Positions 21,875-33,445 of a stretch of DNA of 64,000 nucleotides are shown in pieces. This DNA comes from Ashinkailepas kermadecensis (lineage: Eukaryota; Arthropoda; Thecostraca; Neolepadidae), in NCBI GenBank assembly GCA_034440615.1, contig JAOTOM010005127.1, positions 62,001-126,000 on the forward strand, in the 5' to 3' direction. The stretch's first letter is position 1. Every line of letters starts with the position of its first letter. The notes below the pieces were generated by a model that saw nothing but the letters and a program-made list of their open reading frames with translations, had not been told where the DNA came from and did no database searches. A program made the translations under genes and the position numbers.

Positions 21875-22615
21875 ACCCCCTAAAGTCTTCCGCGGATATG
21901 GAAAACGGCGTGCGGCAACACGCAAAAATTTGGCATACCTTTTCCCACATCAATTTGACGTGTTGTGTGGAAATGTCCAGGTCAGATCATCCACGGTTAT
22001 CCGGTTAGTCAAGGTCAAGTGAGGGCACCTCTAAGTTCAACCAGTCGTCACACTTTAACGGGTAAAGATATTTGAATGAAACTTTCAGTGTTTACTTATG
22101 TTAAGGTACGCAGCAAAACGCACAGGAGGAATGCTGTATTTATTGCGTTTTTCGTGACTTATTTGTCTGGTATGCCTGCCAATTTTGGCTAAAGTTGAAG
22201 ATTCTGGTGAAAGTAAGCACTTTCATGAAGCTAAATTTGTTTAAAGCAACGCTTCTCGATGTACTCTACCACTTGGAAGAATAACAACTCATAAATCGGA
22301 AACAAAAAAATCACAACATGAAATATTTATTTTGGGATGTACAAGCATTTTGGCACCATGGTCGATTTCGCATTTCTTTTCGGATTCAAAAAAAGTATTG
22401 TGTTTAAAGTCTACCCCAATTTGATCCACCCACAGCCAAAACCAAGATGTCAGTCGTGATCTCATAAACACGTTAATGACATCACCTTTTGATTGTAGAC
22501 AATTTTGTGGATGGTTTCGCGCACGACTCGTCGAGCGCTTTCCGATGATACCTGTTTCGTTTTCGTAAGACGATTAGTTTGTAGATTAGACGGGGATATA
22601 ATGCCCCCCCCCCCC
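21875..22615 (+). mobile_element. Dispersed element E (about 750 bp), copy 1
   Basis: Shares an ordered series of blocks with the reverse complement of 32695-33445: TTCCGCGGA, GGCATACCTTTTC, GTCAAGGTCAAGTGAGG, TTCAACCAGTCGTCAC, ATGAAACTTTCAG, AAGATTCTGG, TCGATTTCGC and GAGCGCTTTCCGATGA. There is no open frame of note. It may be a non-autonomous transposon or a repeated unit with an unknown end. Confidence 0.8.
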
Positions 22616-23290
22616 TCCCCTCGAGGCGGGGTGTGAGGATCTGACCGGAAAGATCTAGGTTAATCTAGGTTAGATCAATTGTACCAAGGTTTCGATAATG
22701 TGGATATTGTACAAGATGTCAAGCATGAAATCAAAGGGTATCCACGGAAAAGTTTGGACAATGGGGACAATGCTAATCAGATCTGAAAATGCAATAATGG
22801 ATGTTCTTGCAAATTGCTTCTGCTGAATGCTGGGGCATTCCCATGAGCACTAGGGGCCTCCTGTAAATATAAATATGCCTGTTTAAACAGTACCTGGACA
22901 TGTCCAACGTTCTTTCTGTCAGGGACCCTCACGAAATGTCAGGGAGCAACAGGGAGTGCTTGTCCCCCTCGCTTCATGATCGGTGGGAGCGGGGCTGCCC
23001 CTTCTATGCCCCGATGGTGCCACCTCTGGCAGCAATCTCATAAACACCCGCAACATTCCCTCGCAAGTCTACCGATCAGCCACCTCTTCACACATTGTCG
23101 GACGTATGCGGTGTAGCAGCCTTGTTTTCCGCAATCATAGCTGTGATGAGACCCCCCCCCCCCTCCCCCCATCCCTGCCGGCCGGGCGATCGCAGATAGG
23201 ACCGCACCGGCTGCCACACTTCACACACGGAAGGTGCAGCTGAAGCAGACCGCGTCGCCGGGCCGCACTCGAGCCGCACACTCCGCACCC

Positions 23291-23588
23291 ATGACCGGGT
23301 CGCGCGCGCTCCTGCTCTTCACCGCGGCCTGCATCGCCCGAGGCGGTCCCGGACCGACCGCCTGGGCGCGTGCCAACGCGTCCTGTCAGGACGGGTGGAC
23401 GGAGTTCGAGAACATGTGCTACGTTGGCCTCGTGGGTCATTCGGCCAATCAGAGCGAGGCTGCGGAGGTCTGCAGCCTCGCCAGCTCGGGTGCCGTGCTG
23501 CCGTCCATTCACGACATGGAAACCAACGCCAAGCTGCTGGAAATCACGGGGCGCACTGCGTTCTGGACGGGACTGACCAACTTCACTG
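23291..23588 (+). CDS. Secreted C-type lectin-like protein, exon 1
   Basis: Starts at ATG 23291 with an N-terminal signal peptide (MTGSRALLLFTAACIARG and onward to about residue 26). The lectin-like domain then begins at SCQDGWTEFENMCYVG, continues with EVCSLASSGAVLPSIHD, and ends with FWTGLTNFT, the WIGL-type core strand. Exon 1 has 99 codons plus one base before donor GTGAGA; the split Gly codon joins exon 2 at 26823 perfectly. The product is about 161 residues, normal for a single-domain secreted lectin. Asn-x-Ser/Thr sites are visible (ANAS, ANQS, TNFT). The frame runs on past the donor for 113 more codons to 23929, through two in-frame copies of the exon end. Function: presumed extracellular recognition, possibly immune; the ligand is unknown. 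Confidence 0.88.
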
Positions 23589-23860
23589 GTGAGAAAGTGA
23601 CGGGCCGGGTGGTCGGCTTGGTAGTGCTTGTTATTCTCACTGGGAGAAGGGCCGTGTCGTTCTGGACGGGACTGACTAACTTCACTGCTGAGAAAGTGAC
23701 AGACAGAGTGGTCGCCTTAGCATTGCTTGTTATTTTGACTGGGAGAGGGACTGTGTCGTTCTGGACAGGACTGACTAACCACACTGGTGAGAAAGTGACG
23801 GACGGAGTGGTCGGCCTGGTACTGCTTGTCATTCTCACTGGGAGAGGGACTTGGTCGAGC
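23561..23860 (+). repeat. 99-bp in-frame triplication spanning the lectin exon 1 donor
   Basis: Three 99-bp units start at 23561, 23660 and 23759 with TTCTGGACGGGACTGAC. Unit 1 is the real exon end and donor (CACTG|GTGAGAAAG at 23589). Unit 2 has CACTGCTGAGA, which destroys the GT. Unit 3 restores CACTG|GTGAGA at 23787. Use of the third donor would add 66 residues in frame, including hydrophobic runs such as VVGLVVLVILTG. Confidence 0.93.
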
Positions 23861-23929
23861 AATTCAAGTACAAAAGGCAAGAGAAAGCTGAATAACTATA
23901 TTGCTTGCTGCTTTTATTGTGTGCCTTAA

Positions 23930-24840
23930 GTGATGCTTTTATTCATATGTCTTTGAGCGTCCAACGCCTTCACGCGCCAGTGGTGTGTTGTCCATTTGTC
24001 ACGAGCACCACGCAGAAGACGCATACGCCCCAGCTGTTGGATGACGACACCACTCGGTCACTGTGCGTGTGTTTCCAGGATATTCGCAAATAGCGCACGT
24101 GCAAATACAACGCAGTTTCTAGTCACTAGGTATAGGAGCCGAGAGCCGCCAACATACAGGCCAGGCCCAGCTGTGCGGTAGTTTTCTGATCCGCATGCAC
24201 TCCCATTGTCCCACTCTAAAACCCTACTATTTTATATATTTTGTTTTTGTCTTTTTTATCCTGCGCATTAATCGGTAGGTAGGAGTGTCCTTCCACACGC
24301 GTGTGACATACTTACTTTGCAAGTCATTGTGGGTCACATTACTCCCCGCTCGTGTTTCTTCCTGGACAGATCCCACCACCAGATATATTAGCAAAATATT
24401 GTAATGAAGCCCTCTCGGACAAATAGCAAATCTAGCAACGTAGTCAAGGGATCCCGGAAAGACTGTTGCTTGCTAATGGGGAACTTAATGTTATGCCATT
24501 TTCAAATATTGCATTTGTTCTCCTGAACTATATCTACACTACATGAAAAATACCATGGGAAAAAAACGAATGACGAAAAAACACGATACAAGACAAGGAA
24601 ATCATGCATAGCACATCATTGTCACCTGACATGCATTGTAGAAGTTCATATTTTCTATTAATGCATTGCCTGACATATTTTTTTATACATATTTTGTTCC
24701 CAGTTACATCTTCAATTATAACTAAGCGAGAGCAGATTATGTTAGTGCATGCTTTTGGTGTAATAACGGGTAATGAGATTCCTAAAATGTATGGCAGAGA
24801 AAGGTATTTGAAAGTGCTGTCTAACTCTGAGGTCACCTTG
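23930..24840. other. Lectin intron, no recognised element
   Basis: AT-rich intron sequence without a supported gene, array or transposon. Confidence 0.5.
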
Positions 24841-25800
24841 TTGATGTAGTTAAAGGACCAGAAAGAGGTACTGGTAATGATCGGCTAAGAAAGCTTGGCA
24901 TAATGAAAATACATTGTTCATCAATTATGTCCGGTAAGGTGATAATATCGCGCCAGAAAACAATTAATTTGCACGCAATTGTACAAATGAACAATTGTAT
25001 GAGTAAGGTTTTTTTATTGGCAATCCTAGCATCACGTTTCTGCAACTTAGTATTCATGTCGAGACTAGTGTGGTAACTACTTCCCCAGACCACAACGCAT
25101 TAATTTAGATATGGCAGGATTAAATAATTATACAGAAGGAGCTAATCTATCGATAGACAGTACTTATATTTTCATATTTTACCAACATTTATGCTAATTT
25201 GTGAAGAAAAGAAATAGCATTGACATAACTAAAACGTAAGACTTTCATCAATAAGTTCACCTAGATATTTTACACAGATGTGCGTTGTTACATGAACTTA
25301 TTTATTTTGATATGGAGGTCGTCACATGGCTTCCTGGGAATTATTTGAGAGTCAGCCCTTTCAGCGTTTATAGATAATATGTTCGTATGGAACTATGCTG
25401 TGATCTTGGGAGCTAACTCATCGACTTTACTGTGCAATTCCAAGTGATCATTAGCTGTAATAGTTAAGGCAGTGCCATCTGCAAATAAGCAAAATATTGT
25501 CAAATTGGAAACATTGCAAATATCGCTAATGTATAAAACACATAGCAGAGGTCGAAGAATCGAACCCTTTGGACACCCATTACGATCCTGTGTGGTTGGG
25601 AGGAGATGCCATACCATAGTTCTTTGACGTCTATTTGATAGTTACGAATTTAGGAGCTGATACATATTTTCCCTAGCGCCTAAAACACTTGTTTGTAACA
25701 AAACACTTATGCCTACTGTATCAAAAGTCTTTTTATCTCTAGATACAGTGTGCAAGGTAATTTATCATGTACAAGGGATTAAGTTACCTCAATATGAACA
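24840..25800 (-). pseudogene. Non-LTR retrotransposon (LINE) RT remnant
   Basis: On the minus strand, 25770-25390 reads DKKTFDTVGISVLL, then CPKGSILRPLLCVLYISDI and LFADGTALTI. These are RT motifs: FDxVDH-like, QGSxLGPLLFxLYIND-like, and FADDT with the second Asp changed to Gly. Further on (25093-25000) MVWGSSYHTSLDMNTKLQKR resembles the post-RT segment of such elements. Stops break the frame, so it is dead. It sits antisense in the lectin intron. Confidence 0.75.
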
Positions 25801-25834
25801 CTCCATGAAATATCTATAAATGAATATACTATAT

Positions 25835-25883
25835 AAATATATGTATATATGCACAAGTATATATATGTATATATGTATATATG

Positions 25884-25954
<71 letters not shown>

Positions 25955-25990
25955 ATATATATATATATATATGTGTGTGTATATATACAC

Positions 25991-26071
<81 letters not shown>

Positions 26072-26078
26072 TACATAG
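25835..26078. repeat. (TA)n microsatellite
   Basis: Long TA runs with interspersed TGTA words; directly after the LINE remnant. Confidence 0.97.
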
Positions 26079-26371
26079 TGCGAAAGTCTGTGTGTGTAAT
26101 ACCCATACTGTGCCGCATCCACAACCAACAGTTGCATGCGCCAACGTTACAAACGACGCATGTCATGAAGCCTCTAGGGTGCCTCATGACATGCCTTCAA
26201 GCTAATATATGTTGCATTTCGGCTTGCATAGCTCTGAATTCAAACTATTGTAATATAACCCTGTTTGAGGCTGATATTATTGCCTATGTATGCCTGTTTC
26301 AGGCTGACCCTGATCGAGACCAAGAAATGCCACTTCAGGCCGGGATTTTCCACGCCCGCGGGGCGACACAC

Positions 26372-26822
26372 GTCCTCAGGCTGACACACGCCCCGCCCCC
26401 AGGCTGACACACGCCCCGCCCCCGGGCTGACACACGCCCCGCCCCCAGGCTGACACACGCCCCGTCCCCAGGCTGACACACGCCCCGCCCCCGGGCTGAC
26501 ACACGCCCCGCCCCCAGGCTGACACACGCCCCGCCCCCAGGCTGACACACGCCCCGCCCCAGGCTGACACACGCCCCGCCCCCAGGCTGACACACGCCCC
26601 GCCCCCAGGCTGACACACGCCCCGCCCCCAGGCTGACACACGCCCCGCCCCCGACTGACACACGCGCCGCTCCCAGGCTGACACGCCCGCCCCCAGACTG
26701 ACACACGCCCCGCCCCCGGCTGACACACGCCCCGCCCACGGCTGACACCCCCGGGCTGACACACGCCCCGCCCCCGGGCTGACACACGCCCCGTCCCCAG
26801 GTGACACACGTCCCGCCCCCAG
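26372..26822 (+). repeat. 23-bp array repeating the lectin exon 2 acceptor
   Basis: About 20 units of GCTGACACACGCCCCG plus CCCCCAG. Each ends in a pyrimidine-rich CCCCGCCCCCAG, and the last unit's CAG at 26820-26822 is the real acceptor. The unit start (GTGACACACG in the final unit) matches the exon start GTGACGGCG. Weaker relatives (CCTGTTTGAGGCTGA, CCTGTTTCAGGCTGA) extend the pattern to about 26260. Confidence 0.94.
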
Positions 26823-27010
26823 GTGACGGCGCCGGCAGCTGGAGCTGGGCGGACGGCTCGAACACCGACTTCTTCTACTGGCGGCCGGGGATGCCGCAGC
26901 TGGGCAGCGGTCGCCAGAACTGCGTCTGGCTCTACGAGGGCGACGGCACCTGGAGCAACGCCCAGTGCAACCTCAACCTGGGCGGGGTCGTCTGCCAGCT
27001 GCAGCCGTAG
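26823..27010 (+). CDS. Secreted C-type lectin-like protein, exon 2
   Basis: Terminal exon: two bases complete the Gly from exon 1, then 61 codons and TAG. It encodes GSWSWADGS, FYWRPGMPQLGSG, RQNCVWL and TWSNAQCNLNLGGVVCQLQP, the second half of a C-type lectin-like domain with its conserved Cys residues (with those of exon 1, six in all: the long form). The EPN or QPD triplet that binds calcium and sugar is absent; the position reads WRPGMPQLG, and the WND motif reads WSN. Canonical calcium-dependent sugar binding is therefore doubtful. Confidence 0.88.
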
Positions 27011-27029
27011 CGCCGCACTGACGGCACGC

Positions 27030-27310
27030 TGGCGTCACGGTGACGTCACTATGGCGTCACGGTGACGGCACTATGGCGTCACGGTGACGGCACTATGGCG
27101 TCACGGTGACGGCACTAGGGCGTCACGGTGACGTCACTATGGCGTCACGATGACGTCAATATGGCGTCACGGTGACGGCACTAGGGCGTCACGATGACAT
27201 GACTATGGTGTCACCTTGACGTCGCTACGGCGTCACGGTGACATTATTATGGCACCACGGTGACGTCCCTATGATGTCACAGTGACGTCACTACGGCGTC
27301 ACGGTGATGT
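27030..27310. repeat. 23-bp minisatellite in the presumed lectin 3' UTR
   Basis: About 12 units of GGCGTCACGGTGACGTCACT plus AT begin 20 bp after the stop. The unit is rich in palindromic TGACGTCA-like words (CRE-like), which here need not be regulatory. 27310-28180 shows nothing supported apart from three GAGGACCTCT words near 27563-27590. Confidence 0.92.
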
Positions 27311-28186
27311 GATCAACGGGCTCGATGGGAACAGGCGACGTCCGCAATTGGTTAGAATGTGGAAAGCGTACGCGTGGTAGCAAGGCGAACCGACGGCATG
27401 CTTCTTTCCACGTTTTGTGAACCTGTCATTAAGCCTATAGTTTTGGAAGGAACGAGTTAAAAGTAGCTTGTTTGTCACAACTTGATGGACGTCCGTGCAC
27501 CACCGTAAAAATAATCGTCCTCAGTAGTTTGCATTATCAGAAGTTTGGGCGTAGAGGAAGGACCTCTGAGGACCTCTGAGGACCTCTGCAATGGCATGCA
27601 CATCGCAACTCGTAAACTTCATTACACACCGCCGTATAAATATCAATCCTCAGTGGTCCGCATCGTGTGCAGTTTGGACAAAGAGGAATGGGACAGACAC
27701 CTTTGTCCCGAAACTCGGAAGTTGTGGAACACTTGCCCGTACACAGCAAACCGAAACACACGGTAGGCAAACTGGAGACAATGTGCACATAAACGCAACA
27801 CCGGCGGCTTCCTTTGGGTCGTACGGCCGTTAAAAAGCGACACATCATTCGTCAAATTGGAATGTGAATGCTCCGGCAAATTGGACCAGGAGAACTTGAT
27901 GACATCACGAAACAAGTTGTGGAACTGTGAACGCAATGAAAACCACTTTGAGTAAAATGAACGTTGAACTGCAATTAAACGGCTACAATAACCCTACAAT
28001 ATTTCTAGCACCCTCCACCCCCCCCCCCCCCACAAAAAAACACATAAATATACGCAGAGCAGGGTCGAAAAGAGCGCGATGCCGGCGCTTCAGAAGTCGT
28101 CGACTATTCATGCTCCAAAACAGACCTCCACGCGGACAGCACCAAAGAAGGACTGCAGCTCCCTAGCCGTGGTCCGGATCGCGCAC

Positions 28187-28268
28187 TGCACCAGTAGATA
28201 CTAGTACTGCACCAGTAGATACTAGTACTGCACCAGTAGATACTAGTACTGCACCGGTAGATAGTAGT
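28187..28268. repeat. 24-bp repeat, ACTGCACCAGTAGATACTAGT
   Basis: Four units of CACCAGTAGATACTAGTACTG at the edge of the Gypsy-like remnant. Confidence 0.9.
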
Positions 28269-28269
28269 A

Positions 28270-29110
28270 CTCGCTCGGGAGCGATGCGGATGCTGCCAAG
28301 TACCGGAGGAACTGCACAGCGTCACTCCGCGATAGTCCTCGATGACTCGCACTCCGCAGAGACGGAACACCTCCTCCACTGCCCGGAGCCATGCGATGTG
28401 CTCGCGGGAGCACGTCGCACGTCATCTTGGTACACTGCGACATCGTCGATACCCTTCAGGCTGAACAGCACGGTTGACCTGGTGTAGATCAATTCAGACA
28501 CCGATATCACCATTCCTTTTCTTACCTACTGCCATTGGTGGCACCCACCCCGGCGCCTGAACACGCTCTGTGTACCCAGCCTGCTCTCGTTCACACAGTC
28601 TGGTGCTCACCTGCTGCCGAAGCCTGTGTGTGTGGGGGGGGGGGCTGAGTGGTGGAATGGCTAGGTCATTGGTCACCCCGTGCTGGAGGCAGGCTATGGG
28701 GATGTGGTCTGGCTTGGAGTCTGAGTGGCAATCAGGGTGCTGAGTGGCAACCTGAGCGTGGCAATCAGGATGTTCAGCCCGCGGCACGGCACACACCTTG
28801 TTATCCACAACATTCACTCCAAACACTTGCATCAGGTCCAGTCCGATGATGGCACAGCCGTGTAGCACAAGATACAGTTTGGCAATATGCTCAACCCCCT
28901 TCACTTCATCTGCACACTACACGTAATGAACACTTGAATACTGGAGCCCTGATAGGCACACAAAAAGCTGACAGTTTTATACAGTGGTACCCAGTGCCCA
29001 GTGTCCAGTACCCAGCCACAAGGACCGCCGGCGATCCGGTGTCAACTGACATCTCCACTGGATCACCTCCTCGCACTAAAACAGCTGCCATCAGTTTCCA
29101 TCGTCTCACA
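28270..29110 (-). pseudogene. Gypsy-like LTR retrotransposon pol remnant (protease and RT)
   Basis: Minus-strand frames read GDPVEMSVDTGSPAVLV (29070-29010), a retropepsin active site DTG, then LHGCAIIGLDLMQVFGVNVV (28860-28800), a protease C-terminal block. Further on come LKGIDDVAVYQDDV (28460-28415), an RT catalytic block with YxDD, and, after a frameshift, VEEVFRLCGVRV. Order and orientation fit Ty3/Gypsy pol. Frameshifts and a non-pol insert (28560-28700) show decay. LTRs were not found. Confidence 0.75.
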
Positions 29111-29137
29111 ATCGAAAATTAACACAATCCCTTTCCC

Positions 29138-29272
29138 TCGTCTCACAATCGGAAAGCTGGTGGGTTCGAGTCCCACCTGTCGCTGCTCTTCGCCCGCGAC
29201 CAATCGGCGTGAGAGATTGGCGACGCTACATGAATCAACGGTCGACGAGTCGTAAAGCCGATAACCACCACC
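29138..29272 (+). mobile_element. tRNA-derived SINE (family A), 5'-truncated
   Basis: Begins inside the tRNA-like head (CGTCTCACAATCGGAAAG), keeps the B box GGTTCGAGTCCC and the whole body to GTCGTAAAGCCGATAACC. Confidence 0.85.
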
Positions 29273-29277
29273 ACCAC

Positions 29278-29430
29278 AACCATGGAGGAAGAGGTGTGGT
29301 TGCGGGGGTCGAAAGAGGCGCAGTCGCCTCGGGACGTCTGTTGAGGACCACTCACCCTCCCACCATGGAGGAAGAGGCCGCGGCTGTGCAGGTCGAAAGA
29401 GACGCTGTCGCCTCGGGACGTCTCCTGCCA
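29278..29430. repeat. Two-copy direct repeat, 84-bp spacing
   Basis: ACCATGGAGGAAGAGG then GTCGAAAGAG and CGTCGCCTCGGGACGTCT-like blocks occur twice (29279 and 29363). 29430-30780 has open frames on both strands but none with a recognised domain or splice context. Confidence 0.75.
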
Positions 29431-30779
29431 ACGCAGGATGTTTGCCCGTTGAGAGCTGACATCGGCATCGCTCTTTGCACCTCCTGGTCTGTGTCTGCGT
29501 GATTCGTCAAGCGGGATGCGTCTGTATGGACTGCCAACTGGACGGCAAATTTGCGGAGGGCGGCCAGCATCCAGCGTCTGTCGCACCAGTGTCTTTCTCG
29601 CACTGATGTTCGTTTTCCTTCCTGGCATTTCGTTTCCCTGTGCAACCACTCTTGAGCAGTTTCGCTATGGTGTCTTCCACAGAAGCATTCGTGAACTACT
29701 TGTGGGACGCTTGTGTCACTTGGTTTACTTCCAAAAATGGGGAAGTCGTTAGGGTATGCGTGGTCCGGACGAATTAGCGAAGGCCTCATGCATTGGTCAA
29801 CTGGGCACTCCCGGTGCCGGTTCTCCCGGTGTATTTCCATGCCTTTGGTTGGAATGATGCAAACCCACCCCTTCACTACGCACTACCATCTCGTGCTTCA
29901 GTCTTTCCCTCTATTCCAGATGCTGCTTCCTGTCTTCATCATTCATCAGTTTTACTTCAGCCCACCTCATCTGACGAGCGTCCTGTCCGCCGCGCAGACC
30001 GAACACCATGCTGGAGCGGAACCGCACTGCGCGTGTCAGGCTCTTCGGACTGTCTGGTTCTCCTCATTTCCGTCACTCCCAGGTTTCCTAACTTTACTTA
30101 GCTTTTGGCGTTTGAGCTTAGTCTTCATTAAGCGTCACAGCTTCGGATTTGTTGGGACGATTTTATGTTTATTTTTCCCTGAGGTGCTTCACCTTCGCAG
30201 GACGGGTATGCCTAGCACCCTAGAAGTACTCGTTTTTATCAGCATACAAACGCATTTTCTATGTTTAAGAAAAATTTTAACATGCTGAATCAGGTATGAA
30301 TGTTGCCAGTTCCGTGCCCCTTTCCGTCGTCTCTGTTGGGTGAAATCGGGAAGTCGCAAAGTGTTACGCTTACAATTATTGGGTCTGGTGCCGTATTTTT
30401 ACCTAGTCAATATTTTATGCAAGTACATGCATGCACAGTATGAATTACACAGTGTGTATTTTTGCTGTCTCCGTTCATTGACCCATCCAGTAAGCCGTAT
30501 TTTTTGGTCTGAATTCATATATATGTTCCCATTTAGCTGAACGTCAGCTTCTGCCCACATAAAATCTACTCAAACGTTATCTTTCAAGTCTATATCGTTT
30601 GTCATCGCGTCTTCTACAGCAGAATACGTTGGTTTTCCAAGGCCTATCGAGGTTTTTTTCCAGCGCAAACATCACACGGGAAGCCACTTCTTGGTCACGT
30701 CGCAGCACAAAGGCTGGCAACCTTGGGCTTCGAAATGCTTGCTCTCGGGGGATGCCATCGCGCAAGAACACGTTCTTGT

Positions 30780-30990
30780 AACGAAGTTTGTTTTGGCCGC
30801 CTCATTTGGATACATTTAACCCCCTCATGTATGCCGACCCGACGGGTCCCGCCGGAAGTCGACGGGTGCCGTCCCGAGCGGTCATGTCTATGTCCCGGGT
30901 GTTGGCCAGTCCGCCGAGCCGGCGGGCTGGCCAACACCTGCAGATGGGGTCGGTGGATGAATTCAACGACCTCGGGTTGCGATGCAGTAG
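30780..30990 (-). repeat. Dispersed repeat D, copy 2, with strong hairpin
   Basis: Reverse-orientation relative of 14590-14875. Positions 30898-30938 form a stem of about 19 bp with one T-G pair (GGTGTTGGCCAG against CTGGCCAACACC, then CCGCCG against CGGCGG) around loop AGC. Confidence 0.65.
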
Positions 30991-31499
30991 ACACCTGATT
31001 TGCTCACGTTTTGCTCGAAGTCCAGCGGCGAAGTCGAAGGCGAAGTCCGAAGGCGAAGTCCAGCGGTCGTAAAATGCCTGACCACATACCTCTGCAGGCG
31101 TTGCACTTGGCCGTCGGAAGCGCCACCTCGTCTATAGCCGCCAGTTGCAGCAAAGGTACGAGTGCTGTCATTTACGAATAACCAACAATCAGGGCACGCG
31201 GAAACGTCTTAGTGTGAACGGCTGCTCGCAGTGTGGTACGCTGGTTGCCGAGCTCCCCGAGTTGCATCGGAAGGTCTTAGATAGTAGAGGCGAGGGGACC
31301 TGCGCTTGGAGGCGTGAGTGTCTGTGTGCTTGGCGGACGGTTTTCTACTTTCGGAACGGGAGGACATATTGTCGGCTGGCAGCTGCGCTTGTGGCGCAGT
31401 ACCTGTGGACGCTGCATCTCTGAAGACGCGTGAACTGCGAACTGTTGCACCGTTCACTACCGTTTACCCATTATTTTGCACGCTCAAAAATGGAGCCTT

Positions 31500-31650
31500 A
31501 ATTGCGAAGACTCTGGGCTAGTTCTGGCGACACTGGGCTAGTTCCTAAAGTTCCTGAAGTTCCTGACACTGGGCTAGTTCCTGAAGACTCTGGGCTAGTT
31601 CCTGGGCTAGTTCTGGCGACTGGGCTAGTTCTGGGCTAGTTCTGGCGGTC
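31500..31650. repeat. Short repeat, GGGCTAGTTCCTG
   Basis: About eight irregular copies of CTGGGCTAGTTCTGG, with CGAC or AAGACT spacers. 31080-31500 shows no supported gene. Confidence 0.85.
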
Positions 31651-31855
31651 AAAATACTAGACTGTCACTTAACCAAGACGAACTTCCTTACTTCCCCAAT
31701 GCATTCGTTGCCAGACACTTTCGCTGTGCCTAAACCAAGGGTATATGTCAGATGTCCGCATCGGGTCTGCACAATATAACCCGAATTGTTTTAAGCGAAA
31801 ACTCCGGACATTTCTTTTAACATATATTATCCAAACATACATATTAACAGATATT

Positions 31856-31955
31856 ACATAACAAGTGGTATTAAGCAATTGGTGGTATATGTCCAACGCA
31901 GTCGGTGTGCCCCTGAGCACAAATAACCGACCGAGTGACATTCCAAACTTGAATC
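31856..31955. repeat. Dispersed repeat F, copy 1
   Basis: Shares CCAACGCAGTCG, GCCCCTGA, CAAATAACC and GACC in order with 59205-59300. The rest of 31660-32690 is unassigned. Confidence 0.55.
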
Positions 31956-32694
31956 AAAGACTAACGGATTGAGATAACTGTATGCCAGTATAGTTGGCTG
32001 ATCGCAAGCACTGAGTAAATACATGAAACACATACACCAAGCCGAGACGCATACGAGCAACATTAAGGACTGATTTGAACCACGAATCGAAGACGGGCGG
32101 ATTACAATAACTATTACCGTGTTGTTCACTTAGAGGTATGGTAGTAATCGCGAAATGTATGGGTATGATTCTGACAAGTATGGGGAAAGTTATCCTCATG
32201 CTCACAATTGACAAATCGATGTCACCAAAATGTATGTTTGGGCCACAAGCTGTCTTCAGTCTAGCCATCTGAGACTGACGGTTGCTTATAGCCGAAATAA
32301 TTATGAATAGTTTGTGTGACATCAGCTTGTCAATCGTTGGCTTGAGACTAATTTGTCCGCACTTTTGTGATATACAAATATAATTGGTACATCACTGGAT
32401 ATCATTGGTATCATTGGTATAATTGGCATATCATTGGATATACCAATGTAATTGGTATATCCGAAACACTAAAATAAAAATGCAAAGCACATGAACCCAG
32501 CTGGGACATACTCGAGAAGCTGTTGTAAACTCTGCACGGCCTTGCGTAAACCGTGAAACACGTGGCATGTTCGGACGCAGCACCCAATAAGAAAACATCA
32601 CACATCGATTACTATGAGTATGCAATAAGAATGGATATGAGCATGGCCATGCGGTCAGAAGCGTATTACTCCGAGGCTCATCCATAAGCTGCAC

Positions 32695-33445
32695 GTTCAA
32701 TGGTGATACCTCAAAATAGACGTTTCTCCAAACTAAGCATCGCACGAAAACGAAAGAGGTGTCATCGGAAAGCGCTCGATGAGCAGGGTCAGACACCATC
32801 CCCCAAAAAAATCCCCAAAAGTGACGTCACTAGGGGGCCAAGGTTTTCACGACTTACATCATGTTTTTGGCTCTGGGGAGTTCATTTTGGGGGATATTTG
32901 AAGAAAAAAAAAAAATTATTTGGAATCAGAAAAGGAAAGCGAAATCGATCAGGGCCATAAAATGTTTGGCCACCCAAAAATCAAAATTTTACTTGTTTTT
33001 ATTTCAAAATTTTGAGTTTTCAAGTTTTCTTTAAATTTCCTTTTCTAATCGGTAAAGCGGACCGAAAAACTTTGTTCGAAGTTAACTTGCTCCAATAAAA
33101 AATGCTTACTTTAGCCAGAATCTTAGATTTTAACTCTAATGGGCAAATATGCAAAACTAATAAGTAATCAAAAACGGATAAACAATCCTCTAGTGCGTTT
33201 TGTTGCGTCCCTAAAGATAGGCAAATGCTGAAAGTTTCATTAAAATATCTTTATCCGTTAAAGCGTGACGACTGGTTGAACTTTTTTGGAGGTGACCTCA
33301 CTTGACCTTGACTAACCTTAGATGACTTGACTTCAAAATTTTGGCACAACATGCCAAATTGTATGAGAAAAGGTATGCCGAATTTCGGCGCGCCACCGCG
33401 CGCCGTTCTTTCCCCGTCCGCGGAAAACCTTAGGGAGAGGTCGGT
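32695..33445 (-). mobile_element. Dispersed element E, copy 2 (inverted)
   Basis: Reverse complement of the block series at 21875-22615, from TTCCGCGGA at about 33425 down to GAGCGCTTTCCGATGACACC near 32780. Divergence is moderate with several indels. Confidence 0.8.

Noticed and set aside
21090..21953. 287-codon minus-strand open frame
   Set aside because: Explained by the stop-free 90-bp array; both strands are open for the same reason and no domain is present.
23589..23929. Read-through extension of lectin exon 1 as the true C-terminus
   Set aside because: The donor at 23589 joins in phase to a perfect second half of the lectin domain at 26823, so the extension is more likely intron, though an isoform is possible.
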